Positions 1-11,622 of a DNA stretch of 64,000 nucleotides are shown one piece after another. Under the pieces are notes generated by a model. It was not told where the DNA came from and did not search any database. It worked only from the letters and a program-made list of their open reading frames with translations. The position numbers and the translations under genes were made by a program. The DNA is from Amoebidium appalachense (Eukaryota > Ichthyosporea), in contig CAVNZM010000006.1 of assembly GCA_963693365.1 (NCBI GenBank), positions 10,664,001-10,728,000 of the forward strand, written 5' to 3'. Positions within the stretch are counted from its first letter, which is position 1; every line of letters starts with the position of its first letter.

Positions 1-58
1 ACGTGCATGTACAAGTACAATTGGTTTTGCTGGTCATCGTGTCTATGTGTATATATCA

Positions 59-905
59 CTACATACTGTTCGGGGAGTTGGTGATGGTCGAGTCATCCAC
101 ATAGTTGCCAGCACGGACCACATCGTTGTTGGGGAAGAACCGAAGGTACGTTCTGTAGATGCACGGGTCAGTCTTAGTACGGATGAGACCGTGGGCAATG
201 AGGATGCCGTCCAGGAAGTCGTACGAGGCTTTGGAGGCTTGCTTGAGGCCGTACAGAGCCTTCTTCAATCTCCAAACCTTGCCGAGTGTGGCCATGGTGA
301 TGAAGCCGGCCGGGGGTTGTTTCATGTAGATGGTCTCGGTGAGTGGGCTGTTGAGGAAGGCCGTGGAATCGTCAAGTTGACGGATGTCATGACCCTCAAC
401 AACAGCAAGGGCAAGAAGGGCACGGAGGGCAGCAGGACGGATGACGGGGCTCTCAGTCAACTCATAGTCAACACCATATTCTTGACTGAAGCCTTGTGCA
501 ACACCACGGGCCTTAATCTTGGTGTCACCGGCAGAGTTGAGAGTTTTCTCAGACACAATCCACTTGAAACCGACGATGTTAGCACCGGGGGGAGGGTCGA
601 CTAGCTCGAAGAGGCGCCCTTGTCGATGAAGGCTTGATACTCAGCAGTGAGGGCCGACTTAACTTGGTCACCGTTGGGGCCGTGGCACAGTTGACGGACG
701 AGTTTGGGCAGCTGGTCGACATTGATGGGGGGCCCCGGGGGGCACAGGCAGAACCGTGTTGGCTTGAAGGCCGACCTTGCCTTGCAGACGGGCAGAACGA
801 CGGGGAGGGGGCAGGGTCGGAGGCTGAGGGGGGGGGAACTTGGAAGCCCGGGACTGTTGCAGTAAGTAGTATCTGCATAAGTATAAGACCTTTTCAGTTT
901 GTGTT
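59..905 (-). pseudogene. Ty1/Copia reverse transcriptase fragment, frame-broken
   Basis: The minus strand encodes the N-terminal part of a Copia-type reverse transcriptase. From its 5' side come a Pro-rich linker with the RRSAR motif common before Copia RTs (about 850-780), a stretch ending in KSALTAEYQAFIDKG (about 700-615), then FELVDPPPGANIVGFKW, ARGVAQGF, RQLDDSTAFL and LYGLKQAS, and finally the catalytic-type YVDD at about 105-95. These pieces lie in three reading frames, with shifts near 610 and 710-740. The frame stops shortly after YVDD, so the thumb, RNase H, integrase and LTRs are not visible. It is therefore a dead fragment. Sequence left of the window could hold more, but the frame is already closed at 59. 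Confidence 0.88.
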
Positions 906-1255
906 GTGTCTTCGTTCATTTGTTTAGTATAAAAGTCACACTCCTTGTACGTAAATTGTGGCATCGATCTCCCATGTGTATGTATACCTTTATTCGTATC
1001 GTATCGGTGTATTGGCTCAGTCTCGCCACAGTGTAGGAGAAAAACAATACAACAGTCAGTTGGGCACCATCGGGTATGTACCGGCTACTACTTTACATGT
1101 TTTCAAGTCGTCCTTAATATACTGTTTGGTCGATATTTATTGATTAGCCATATTTCACACAACTAGCCCACACACTTCTCATCACACATCATCACGTACA
1201 CGCACACATTCTTCAAAGTTTGTGGGTATGAGGAAACATACACCCTCTCTCTCTT

Positions 1256-1259
<4 letters not shown>
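906..1259. other. Intergenic, no gene seen
   Basis: Short AT-rich sequence between the Copia relic and the CA microsatellite. One ATTGG box at 1011-1015 lies in the sense orientation of the Cys-rich gene that starts at 1753. No supported ORF. Confidence 0.6.
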
Positions 1260-1626
<367 letters not shown>

Positions 1627-1752
1627 TAAACCCCGGCACTGCGGCAGCAGTTTCAACAGACAGAAAAACACTTGCACACTCATAAATCGATGCAAAGTTG
1701 CCTATCTCTCACGTAATCCTAAGTCACAGCACCAAAGACAGAATACCTAAAA

Positions 1753-2309
1753 ATGGCACGCACAGTTTTTGCCTCCGCCGCCCTTGCCGCCCTCGCCAGC
1801 ACGGCCCCTGTGCCTCCCTCTCCACCCGCTCCACCAGTGTGCCCTTCTCCCTGCAAGACCCCTACCCCACCTACGACACCAGCTACAGCTGCGACCTCAC
1901 AAACGCACAGGGTGCCGGTGTGCAATGTTCCTCTTCCGACGCGCAGCCATTCTCGTCCCCTCTGGACTGCCAGACCGTCACCGGGCAGCCATGCGGCACA
2001 AACAACGCCGCAGACTCGTCGTTTCAGAACTGGTGGCAGGCCAGCCCTGGCGCAAAGCCCGTCACAGGGCCAGTGGGCAACTCCCCCGGCTTCACGCTCA
2101 GGGCATACCGCAGCACCATCAACGACCCCATGTGGTGTGACTTCTCGTGTGCGCTGACAGCCGATGCGTCGGCGTGGAAGTGTGTGTCTCCTGGGTGCGG
2201 GCAGACCCTATACACGTCCCCGGCGGCATGCCAGGGGGACCAGTGGAAGTTCTGCGCACTGCAGTCGTCCCAGACCTTCAAGGGCTGGTACGAGGGGTTC
2301 TACACCTAG
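1753..2309 (+). pseudogene. Secreted Cys-rich protein, copy 1 (one frameshift)
   Basis: I do not recognise the family. The ATG at 1753 opens a signal-peptide-like start (MARTVFASAALAALAST). After a one-base loss near 1804-1808, judged against copy 2 at 5335-5907, the homologous reading moves to the frame ending at the TAG at 2307-2309. That frame gives about 165 residues rich in paired Cys, Trp, Ser and Gly, with segments such as DPMWCDFSCALTADASAWKC and GCGQTLYTSPAACQGDQWKF, which suggests a small disulfide-bonded extracellular domain. Similarity to copy 2 stops close to the start and stop codons. With the missing base restored the frame would be open throughout, so an assembly error in the GGCCCC run is a real alternative to pseudogenisation. 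Function is unknown. Confidence 0.6.
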
Positions 2310-3058
2310 ATTTACAGGCGGCCGTGGCGCTGAAAGAGTTCGACGATTTGAGGGTCACGGTACTGCGCTGCGCACTTTGTTTCATACTCGGTTTGTGCCT
2401 CCCTTAATCAGTATGTTTGGATTGTCGTCTGCTGTTTGTCGTATGGAGGAATTGTCCCTTCGTTTTTGTTTTCATTTAGTTAGGATACCTGATGGTCACC
2501 CTCTTTCTGCTTTCTTTCCCCCCCCTCCCTCCATCCCTCTTCCCCCCCGATTCACCAACGCCACTTCTGAATGTCCTCAGCCTACCCTCTTTCAACCTGA
2601 TTCTTCCTCTCGCTATCTCACTCCCTCTTTCTTTTCTCTTCATGTTTTTTCTGCCTTTTCGAGTTATTACCATACGCAGTATAAGTTTCTTTCTCGTTCT
2701 GATAGAGAAATCAAAGGTAAAACTCAGTCGGCATGTGTTATGTTCCTTAGGCAACACCGTACTGATCATTATCACTTTTTGGGAGCTTTGGCAGGATACA
2801 TTTCTCCTGCTGTACGTATGGATACCACCCTAGTAGATAAGTCTGTATGGTGCTCTGATGTTGATATTGCTTGGGAAGTTGTGCCCAACAACAATTTAGA
2901 GAAGCGTTCCTACTGCCCAACAGAAAATACAGCATTCCTATTGGACCTACAAGATAACCAAGCGTTCCAATTGCCCAACAGGATTTCATAAACCCAACCG
3001 GACACTCCCGCGGCGTAGTAGTGCCCGGTAACTTACGTAAGCCAGTGGTTACATAGCC
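2310..3058. other. Gene-poor 3' flank with short degenerate repeats
   Basis: Pyrimidine-rich sequence. A 275-residue open frame overlaps it but has low-complexity composition and no family motifs. At 2875-2985 three degenerate short repeats share a core like TGCCCAACA, two of them preceded by AAGCGTTCC. No function assigned. Confidence 0.5.
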
Positions 3059-3072
3059 TTGGAGACTACTTT

Positions 3073-3206
3073 ACTCCCCCCCCTCCCCCCCCCCCCCCCC
3101 CCTTCTGGCTCCTCCCCCTGTCGCTGTCGGAAGGATCCACCTACTCTCATCTGGGTGAGTCCTCCCTTTCACCTCTCCCCTGCTAGCCGGAGGGGTGGGT
3201 GCTCCC

Positions 3207-3239
<33 letters not shown>

Positions 3240-3444
3240 ATGCAAAAGCAGAGTTATTCAAACAGCAGAACTGATCTGTTAAAAGCGAAATTGTCTCTGC
3301 TAAAGCATGATCAGAAATAAACTGCTCTTAAAGAAGTTGGTGGTTCATTTCAAGTGGGTTTATATAAAAAGTGTGTGTGTGTGTGGAAGGAAGCAGGGGA
3401 GGCGGTGGGTGGGTCAGAAGGTGGGAATTCGTGGTGGTGGATGT

Positions 3445-3515
<71 letters not shown>

Positions 3516-3713
3516 GAGGGGAAGGTGGGAATACCCGCGACCCCTACGCTCCTACGGTAAGCTAGGGGAGGTGTTTGTTGGGGGGGGTTTTTTCGGTTTT
3601 TTTTTTTTTTTTTTTTTCGTTTATAGTTTGGGGGGAGGAGGGGGGGGGGGGGGGGAGGGGGGAGGGCACCCATTCAAAAGGGAAGCCCCCCCCCCCCCCC
3701 ACCTCCCCCCACC

Positions 3714-3748
<35 letters not shown>
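3073..3748. repeat. Cluster of poly-C, poly-G and poly-T runs
   Basis: Poly-C at about 3076-3102 and 3209-3237, poly-G at about 3448-3514, poly-T at about 3599-3617 followed by poly-G, then poly-C at about 3711-3745. No coding content. Confidence 0.95.
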
Positions 3749-3750
<2 letters not shown>

Positions 3751-4040
3751 CCCCTGCCCCTCCCCGTTTCGGAATCCTGCTTCCTGATGCGCCTGCTTGA
3801 AGCATAAGAAATTCGAACCAAGGGCCCTTCTTGTTCAGACCCCTAAAGTTGAGCTTTGGTGCCTAAACACTCGGAAAGATAACCTGGATATATTGCTTAC
3901 TGCACAAGTTTTAAGTAAAAAAGATGGCGGAATTTTGTGATGACAGACAGGTCAAAGCTTTATGAAATGCAGATCTTTGGATATATTTGTGGTGGTGTTG
4001 GAGGGCCCTGAGAGAAGCGGAGGGGAAGGGGGGAGGGGCG

Positions 4041-4066
4041 AGAGGAGTGTGTGACGTGTGCGTGTG

Positions 4067-4112
<46 letters not shown>
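4041..4112. repeat. (TG)n microsatellite
   Basis: TG dinucleotides interrupted by a few CG steps; a run of about 30 pure bases near 4078-4110. Confidence 0.95.
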
Positions 4113-4113
<1 letters not shown>

Positions 4114-4115
<2 letters not shown>

Positions 4116-4850
4116 TGTTTTGTATGGGCCTAAGGGAGCAGAGTGCACAGAGGTTTCGTGTAAAACACGATCAACGCAATAAAGAGAGGGCAATCGGAGT
4201 TGTTCACGACACTTGAAAGATTTCAAACAACAACTCACCTTTTATTGTGCTCTCGGGTCTTTTGTACTTGCAACTTAACATCTTATCTCAACTAAAAGAA
4301 GAGAACCAATCGGTTCTATCAGATGATAGAAAAACACATTCCAACAGAGCATACGCATTCCAACTTCCGACATAACTGAAATTTAGAACCTCTTAATAAA
4401 AGTTAAGTAACTATACATCTTGTCACCGTAATACACATATATATTTATACTCGTCTCTATAAAGAAACCCCGGCTAAATACATATATTTCCTAATAGTCG
4501 ACACTCTCAAAGTGAAGACACATTACGATAAACCGAATTCCAAACCGTTTCTATTGTGTCCAATCATAACACGTATATTAATAGACAGGAATGCACAACA
4601 CGATCTATGTGCTATAGATGTACTCACTCGCGTCTATTGGTGAGTCATCCTATTGTGAACTAAAACTAAACTACCTTGAACTAAAACAAAGACAACGAAT
4701 ATAGCTAGCCAATCACGCTACTTCTCAGATAAACAGAGGAGAGCAAACACAGAAAAAATACAATAAGTTCTATCAGGCAAGAGAGCCAGGTGTGCACAGA
4801 TCTACAGATATCTGTGTCTGTGCACACAGAAACAAGGGAGAGAGAGAGAT
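4114..4850. other. AT-rich intergenic stretch without a gene
   Basis: Unlike its surroundings this stretch is AT-rich and has no simple-repeat runs. No ORF of note on either strand. Short echoes such as CATTCCAAC at about 4340 and 4358 may be retroelement debris, but nothing identifiable is present. Confidence 0.5.
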
Positions 4851-4854
4851 ACAA

Positions 4855-4873
4855 GGGGGGGGGGGGGGGGGGG

Positions 4874-4917
<44 letters not shown>

Positions 4918-5050
4918 AGAAAAGGGAGAGAGGGGGAGAGCACAAAGAAGGAGAGCAGACACGAACACAAACAAAGCTAAGACACATACATACTTCAAGA
5001 CTCTTGCTGTCCTACGTAGTGACGGCGTATTCCAACAGTGTGTCTGCGAG

Positions 5051-5103
<53 letters not shown>
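4855..5103. repeat. Poly-G, (GA)n, poly-G
   Basis: Poly-G at about 4857-4876 passes directly into (GA)n at 4877-4912. A second poly-G of about 52 nt fills 5052-5103. Confidence 0.96.
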
Positions 5104-5104
<1 letters not shown>

Positions 5105-5334
5105 CGAAGCACCCGATGACGTGCATACATGCAGTATACAGCGAATGTTTCTTTATTTAATCCCGTAAGGATACCATACATACTACTACATACATGTTAG
5201 AATTGGTGTTTAAAAACCAGACATCTGCCCGAAATATGCGTGCTGTGCTGTGTCGTGCCAGTTCTCAATTGTGCACGTGCCGTACAAATTCACTATTGAC
5301 TGTGACCACATTCATTCTAATACGGTGCATCTAA

Positions 5335-5907
5335 CTATAAGCTCATAAATCTAGCTGCCAAGCCCTCATACCAGCCCTTGAACGTCTGGGACGACTGCAG
5401 TGCGCAGAACTTCCACTGGTTCCCCTGGCATGCCGCCGGGGACGTGTACAGGGTCTGCCCACACCCAGCAGACACGCACTTCCACGCCGACGCATCGGCT
5501 GTCAGCGCACACGAGAATTCACACCACATGGGGTTTTTGATGGTGCTGCCGTATGCCCTGAGCATGAAGCAGGGGGAGTTGTCCACTGGCCCTGTGACGG
5601 GCTCTGCGCCAGGGCTGGCCTGCCACCAGTTCTAAAACGAGTCTGCGGCGTTGTTTGTGCCGCATGGCTGCCCGGTGACGGTCTGGCAGTCCAGTGAGGA
5701 CGAGAATGGCTGCGCGTCGGAAGAGGAACATTGCACACCGGCACCCTGTGCGTTTGTGAGGTCGCAGTTGTAGCTGGTGTCCTATAGGTGGGGTAGGGGT
5801 CCTGCAGGGAGAAGGGCACACTGGCGGAGCCGGGTGGAGAGGGAGGCACACGTGGCCGTGCTGGCGAGGGCGGCAAGGGCGGCGGAGGCAAAGACTGTGC
5901 GTGCCAT
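5335..5907 (-). pseudogene. Secreted Cys-rich protein, copy 2 (several breaks)
   Basis: Inverted paralogue of the gene at 1753-2309, highly similar within the coding part and unrelated outside it. It starts with the same signal-peptide-like MARTVFASAALAALAST at 5907. Relative to copy 1 it has an extra base near 5831, another near 5781, and a 3-base loss beside a CAG-to-TAG change at 5632-5634, so the frame is broken at least three times. The last part, from about 5586 to 5335, stays open and ends YEGLAARFMSL, eleven residues where copy 1 has six. Since copy 1 carries a different defect, neither copy encodes an intact protein as assembled. Confidence 0.75.
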
Positions 5908-6070
5908 TTTGAATATAGGAGCTGTTGTAAGGTAGGAGACTCGTATAGATAGATTGACGTGTGGACTGAACTGAACCGCTCTGGCTTCCTTTGCTTATGT
6001 ACTCAAAATGTTATCAATACTGACGTTTAATTGGTGAATGAGCTGCAAACAAATCCGGAAAAAACTACCC

Positions 6071-6430
6071 AACGTAAAGGTACTACGGTGATATTAATTA
6101 TCATGCACATACATAGTAGCAAAAGGGGAATTGTGTTCGACCTACAAAGGTGTGTTTTTGCCGTGGGACCCTGATACTCTAGGAGCACAATCCCCATCCC
6201 CCCTCAATACTTTGTGGGTAGTATCTCGTGCCATAAGCTGTTATGTGGGTATTAATAGAAAAAAACAATAACGTAAAGGTACTACTGTGATATTAACATG
6301 CACATACATAGTGGCAAAAGGGGAATTGTTGTTCGACCTACAAAAGGTGTGTTTTTGCCGTTTGACCCTGATACTTTAGGGACACAATCCCCACCCTATC
6401 CGACTAGGTTGTAGGGATATAACGTGCCAC
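6071..6430. repeat. Direct repeat, two units about 199 bp apart
   Basis: A segment beginning AACGTAAAGGTACTAC at 6071 recurs at 6270 with small changes. The units share a core that includes CATGCACATACATAG, GGGGAATTG, TTCGACCTACAAA and GTGTGTTTTTGCCG, and diverge in their last 40-50 bases. No ORF. Origin unknown. Confidence 0.85.
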
Positions 6431-6636
6431 CGTGCATAACAGTCCCCTCGCGTTGGCATGTTATTGATAACAAATTTAAATACCCTGGCCTTTTTCTGAT
6501 CAATGCATAATAAATTTAATTTAAATATGCACTAGCTTTTTTTTAGTACTACTATCAACATGATTATCGTTAGACTTGTACTCTGTGTTACACTCCGGTT
6601 GCACGTTACTGATCTGCACCGCACTACTTTATTACG

Positions 6637-6770
6637 CATGTGTGTGTGCGCGCGCGCGTGCGCGTGTGCGCGTGCGTGTGTGTGGGTGTGTGCACGCGTG
6701 TATAATGCAAGTTTGTGCCACGGTGTGTATGTACAAATATGTGTGTTTGTGTGTGTGCGGGCGCGTGTAT
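6637..6770. repeat. (TG)n/(CG)n microsatellite
   Basis: Alternating purine-pyrimidine tract of mixed TG and CG steps; no coding potential. Confidence 0.85.
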
Positions 6771-6986
6771 GTAACATATGCTGTGGACAGTCATTTGATG
6801 TATGCAGAATCTAATGTTCAAGCCGACATGCATCCGACAGCACGATGCTTTCTAATGATATGTTTGTGCTGTGTATGTGCCACATGTACACGTGGTTGAC
6901 ATGAGCAGTAGGGTACATGTACAGTCGCGGAGCGCTGGGACAAAGTTTTTTAGGCGACCTGATTTAAAAAAAAAAAAACACACCTC

Positions 6987-7240
6987 ATTGGCCCAACGTT
7001 TTGTAAAATATATTTTAAGAAAGAGGGGGTATTGGTATGGTCCGGTGAACAGGGGGGTGCGGCATGCCAGGAGCTACTACTAGAGAGAAGGGGGGGGTAT
7101 GATTGGAGGGGGGGGTGTTCAGCTAACCTTATATGGATAAAGCAAAGTTACAAGGATTCAAGCCATTGGTTGGGCAAGACCCCTTTTGCCGAATATGGAT
7201 AACAGATCATACACTGCTGTAGGCGGCGGTCAGGAATTGG
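6987..7240 (+). promoter_or_regulatory. ATTGG (CCAAT-box) cluster upstream of the DUF6729 gene
   Basis: Five ATTGG pentamers (inverted CCAAT boxes, the NF-Y-type site) lie at 6987, 7031, 7102, 7165 and 7236, all in the same orientation as the gene that starts at 7372. The last is part of AATTGGCGCGC, which resembles an E2F site. Other genes in the window show the same arrangement. No TATA box was noticed. Promoter function is inferred. Confidence 0.5.
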
Positions 7241-7371
7241 CGCGCTCTTTACTGGTCACAACCAGTCCGGGAAGGCCATGAGCAGCATTGCCGAGCACAC
7301 TGGAATACGGGAATGTTTGCGGTAACGTAGTCGCACTAGGGGGGCAGGGGGCCAGGCCCCAAGTGTTTAAA

Positions 7372-8766
7372 ATGAAGCCAGGCTGCCCTAAGGGCACAAC
7401 ACAGCGCCCTGGGCATAAAACAGGCGGAGCTAGGGAGGGAGCTGGGCGCAAAAAAAAAGATGCTGCATTTGTTCAGCCTTTAGCGAACTTTGCAGGTTTT
7501 GGGACGGCAAACAAAGCTGTTTTGCAGGAACTAAACGTAAACGTACAACCCGAACAGCCCCCTCTATCTAAGGCCGCCGACATAAGGGCCCGTGTAGTTG
7601 AGGCAGGTAGCGTCCATTCGTTACCAAGAGAAATGGATCGGGCCCCTGCTCCACACCCACCAGACATACAGGTGCAACCCGACGAGGAACCTTTGCTAAA
7701 TGCAGCAGCAGATGCGTACCGGGTAGACGAGGATGAAGGGGAGGAAGAGGGAGAAGATAATACGGACGGGGATGACGGTGGAGAGGAGTTTTCTGACGCG
7801 GCGGGCGAAACAATCAAGTCGCACCTGCACACAGTGAAAGAGAGTCTCAAAGATGAGAAGACGCCTGTGGGGTGGCATCTTCCACCTCCCATTATAGGCT
7901 TTAAATTTGGGGGCGATCCAGCGCCTTTCTACAAACCCAGATGTTTTGCCTGGCTTCCGGAAAGGTTGTCTCCCGGTTTCATGGTGCCGTGCCCCTTCGA
8001 TGATCACTACGTGGACCCCCACAACCACCCCAACCCACACCGTACTTCTCGCAATGGGTTCATGAGCAACCCCGTAGGACGGCGTGTTATCGACTTTGAC
8101 AGCTGCTACTACATTATCACGGCCCGGTACTTTTGTGACACATGCAAAAAAAACTTTGCCGGCACAAACCCCCAGACAATTAAACGCCTTCCACTCTTCA
8201 TGCGTGATCAGTTTCCGGCCTACCTTAGCCACCGCAGTGGGCTCGACCTAAAGGTGGTAACATTGTTGCGTGCACTGGCAGACAAAGGTGTGGGCCCAAA
8301 CGCCTTTGCCACCCTCCTCTCGGAGCTCCACAAGCAGCGATACGACGAGCAGCGGCTCCTGTATTACTCGAGGGCGCTGCATTGGACCAAGTATGAACTC
8401 AAAAAGCGTAACGATTTCCGCCCCCACGACCAGCGCCTGACAGAACTTCCCCCAGAGGAGCAGGCGGCTAAGTTCTCGGCGTTTGGTGACAAAAATGGTT
8501 ACGCTGGACATGTGCCTTCAGGCAAGTGTGCACTGCATTTTGGGTGTGTAAATGGTCCCCATTGTTTTGTATGCACGTGCTTGGGCATTTTTTGGGTTGG
8601 CTTGGTAGGGTTTTGTCTTATTATTTTTTATTTTTTTTTTAGGGGGGGGGGGGGGGACTTGGAAATGGGTTTTGGAAGTGTGGTCAATAAGTTTCTATTA
8701 TGGTGGTGGTGGATGTGTGGTGGTGGATGTGCGCCTGTGAGTGTGCGTGTACTTGTGGGTCCGTGT

Positions 8767-8797
<31 letters not shown>

Positions 8798-8880
8798 GGG
8801 GAGGGGGGGAGGGGGACATGGTGATGGATTAGGTGGTGGTGGTGGCAATCAGTCATGGTGGTGGTGGTGGTGGTGGTGGT

Positions 8881-8914
<34 letters not shown>

Positions 8915-9063
8915 GGGCAGAGGGATCATCAGAGGGGTGAAAGCATAACGGTCCATGTACCAGTGAGTGTGCTTGGGAAATCGTGGAGAACTGTTATGCC
9001 TGAAATTAGATGGTGGGTGTGCGCATGTGTGTCTGTGTGTGTTGGGGGAAAGGAGGTGGAGAG

Positions 9064-9105
<42 letters not shown>

Positions 9106-9291
9106 GGGGGCACATGGTGGTAGACTGGATCTTGGTGGCGGTACTTAATGGTTATTATAGTAGTGGCAGGAGGGTGTGGGGGGAAGGGCAAACGGACGTG
9201 CAGGGGACAAACTGCAGATGGGGCACAAAGGGGAAAGAAGGTGAAAGTTGGTGCAATGACTTGGAGGGTTTGCGCGCGCCGGGAGGCGGGG

Positions 9292-9327
<36 letters not shown>

Positions 9328-9761
9328 AACGGCCGGAGATGGGTGTGTAGCGTTTTTGAGATGGGAAAAGCCATACAGACTTACGAAAATACAGAGAGGT
9401 GAGATGAACACGAGGGACTAGAGGGAATGGGGGGGATGGTCCTGATGGGAGGGTGGTGGAGTTCTAACAGTACTTGGGGTTCAGGCAAATACCTGAGTGC
9501 CGTGTATACTGAGTTCAGCGACCGCACGGCAAAGTACCAGAGCCTGGACACGCAGCTCAAGCCCGTAAACAACGTGCTCAAGGCCGACCACACCTTCCAA
9601 ATTGGGAAGCTCACCGGCATCAATGGGGAGCCTCTGTACCGAGGCCTATGGACTTGTGTAAACGAGCTTGGCGGTGTGTGGTCCCTCCTCTTCTCCCCCC
9701 CCTCCCCCCACTCTCCCCCAGGCCCCCTTCCCCCCCCCTCCCCCCCCCCCACACACGCCCA

Positions 9762-9792
<31 letters not shown>

Positions 9793-10050
9793 ACACGCCC
9801 CCTCCCCCCCCTCCCCCCCCCTCCCCCCTCTAGGGCCTTTAAATCTCTTAGGCTCCACATTTAATGAGGTGGCACACTGTGAGTAGAGGTTTGTAGTATG
9901 TGGGTTTTGGGGACAATTCTTGCCCTGTCGAGCAAAAACTAGGAAGCTCCAGATATGTGTGTATGTGTTTTTGCTGGGTAGAGATTGGGGTGGGCTGGGG
10001 TGGAGCTTTCTTTTGGCGGGGGAATCGGGGGGGGGGGGGGGGGGGGGGGG

Positions 10051-10086
<36 letters not shown>

Positions 10087-11577
10087 AGCTTCTGCCAAGC
10101 AGAATGGGAGTAGGGGCCAGTGATTGCAAGGGATGCAGGGGGGGGGGGGGGGGGGGAGAGACACCACCGTCGGGGTTGAAGGTAGAGAGGGCAAGAGGCC
10201 CGGGGTGGGGTGGGGGGGGGGGGGGGGGACAGTAGGTGCCATATGGAGGGCTGTCCCATGGTTTGGGGGGAGGGGGAGTGGGGAAGGATCGTGGGCACAT
10301 GGGTTTGGGGGGAAGGCAGAGAGGGGGAAAGGATTGTGATCACAAGGGTTTAGGGGGAGGAAGGGGGAAGGATTGTAGGTACATGGGTTTAGGGGGGGGG
10401 GGGGGGGGGAAGATTTTGGGGGAAAGGGAGGCCTGGGGAAAGTATGTGGGCACATGGGTTTGGGGGGAAGGAGGGGGAAGGGTTTTGGGGGAGAGGGAGG
10501 GGAAAGTATGTGGGCACATGGGTTTGGGGGGAGGGAGGGGGAAAGGATTGTGTGGGCACTGAAGTCTCGTGAAGGGCCATGTGGTAAGGGAAGCTAGAAC
10601 ATGCATGGCTGCTCGGAGATGCCCTCTCACACAGTGCGGCACCCCAGAGATCCGGGCGCAGGTATTTACACGGGACTGCAGCCACCAGGAGATTGAGCCC
10701 GTGATCCAGCGCATCTCTGCCACCACGGCGGCGCTCAACAGCAAGGGCCCGGCCTTCTTCTACACAGATCGGTGCTGCCAAGACCGGGCGTTTGTTGAGC
10801 GCATGTTTCCAACCCTAGCCCGGCCAAAATGCCCCGTCCGTCTGAACGAGGCTGCGCTGGTAAGCGTGACGGACGGTCTGCCTGGGCTGGAGCTGCCGGC
10901 CAACTACCCTAAGCCGGTGTACACCGACTGCCAGGGGGCGGTGGTGGCTACAGCGGCCATTCGTGCCGACCTGGAGGGGCAGCAGCACCGCGTGGTGGGG
11001 CTGGACTGCGAGTGGGTCTATCGGGTGGGCCAGGCGCGGTCCAAGGTTTGCACGCTGCAGATTGCCACCGCACGGGCCGTGTACATCTTCCACTTGGCAC
11101 GCATGGGCCCCAACCACAGCCCGCCCGCGCGGCTGGTGGACGAGCTGATTGCGCTGCTTAGGGACCCCAGCATCATCAAGGTGGGCAAGCAGATCGGCAC
11201 GGACTCGGCCCACCTCAACAAGGACTACGGCACCCCTGTGGCCAGCTATCTGGAGCTGGGCCGGTTCTGCTATGCCCGTGCAGCTATCACCTCTGCGGCC
11301 CGGGGCTTGGCCGACATCACTGCCCAGGTCATAGGCAAGAAGCTGCCCAAGCCGGCACTTGTTCGATGCTCCAACTGGCACGAGCCGCTATCAGAGGTGC
11401 AGGCCACCTACGCTGCCCTTGATGCATATGCGTCCCTGCAGGTCTACTCGGCCGTGGTCGATAGGCCAAACCTGTCAGGTGTGTATCCCACCTGCTTTTT
11501 GCCCCAGTGCTTATGTGCTTATGCCAGATATAGAAAGATTGTGGGCCCCCCAGAGGAGGAGGGGGAGGGGGAGGGGG

Positions 11578-11622
<45 letters not shown>

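Noticed and set aside
2164-2991. 275-residue plus-strand ORF
   Set aside because: Starts inside the Cys-rich copy in another frame, then crosses C-rich and AT-rich DNA with no motif or splice partner.
3350-3807. Poly-Gly and poly-Pro ORFs over homopolymers
   Set aside because: Produced by poly-G/poly-C; the same for those at 8849-9411, 21631-22142, 25494-25782, 39077-39914, 54811-55201 and 55217-56129.
10250-10562. Telomere-like GGGTTTGGGG repeats
   Set aside because: The motif occurs once per 45-70-bp unit with irregular filler and lies in an intron, so it is a minisatellite, not a telomeric array.
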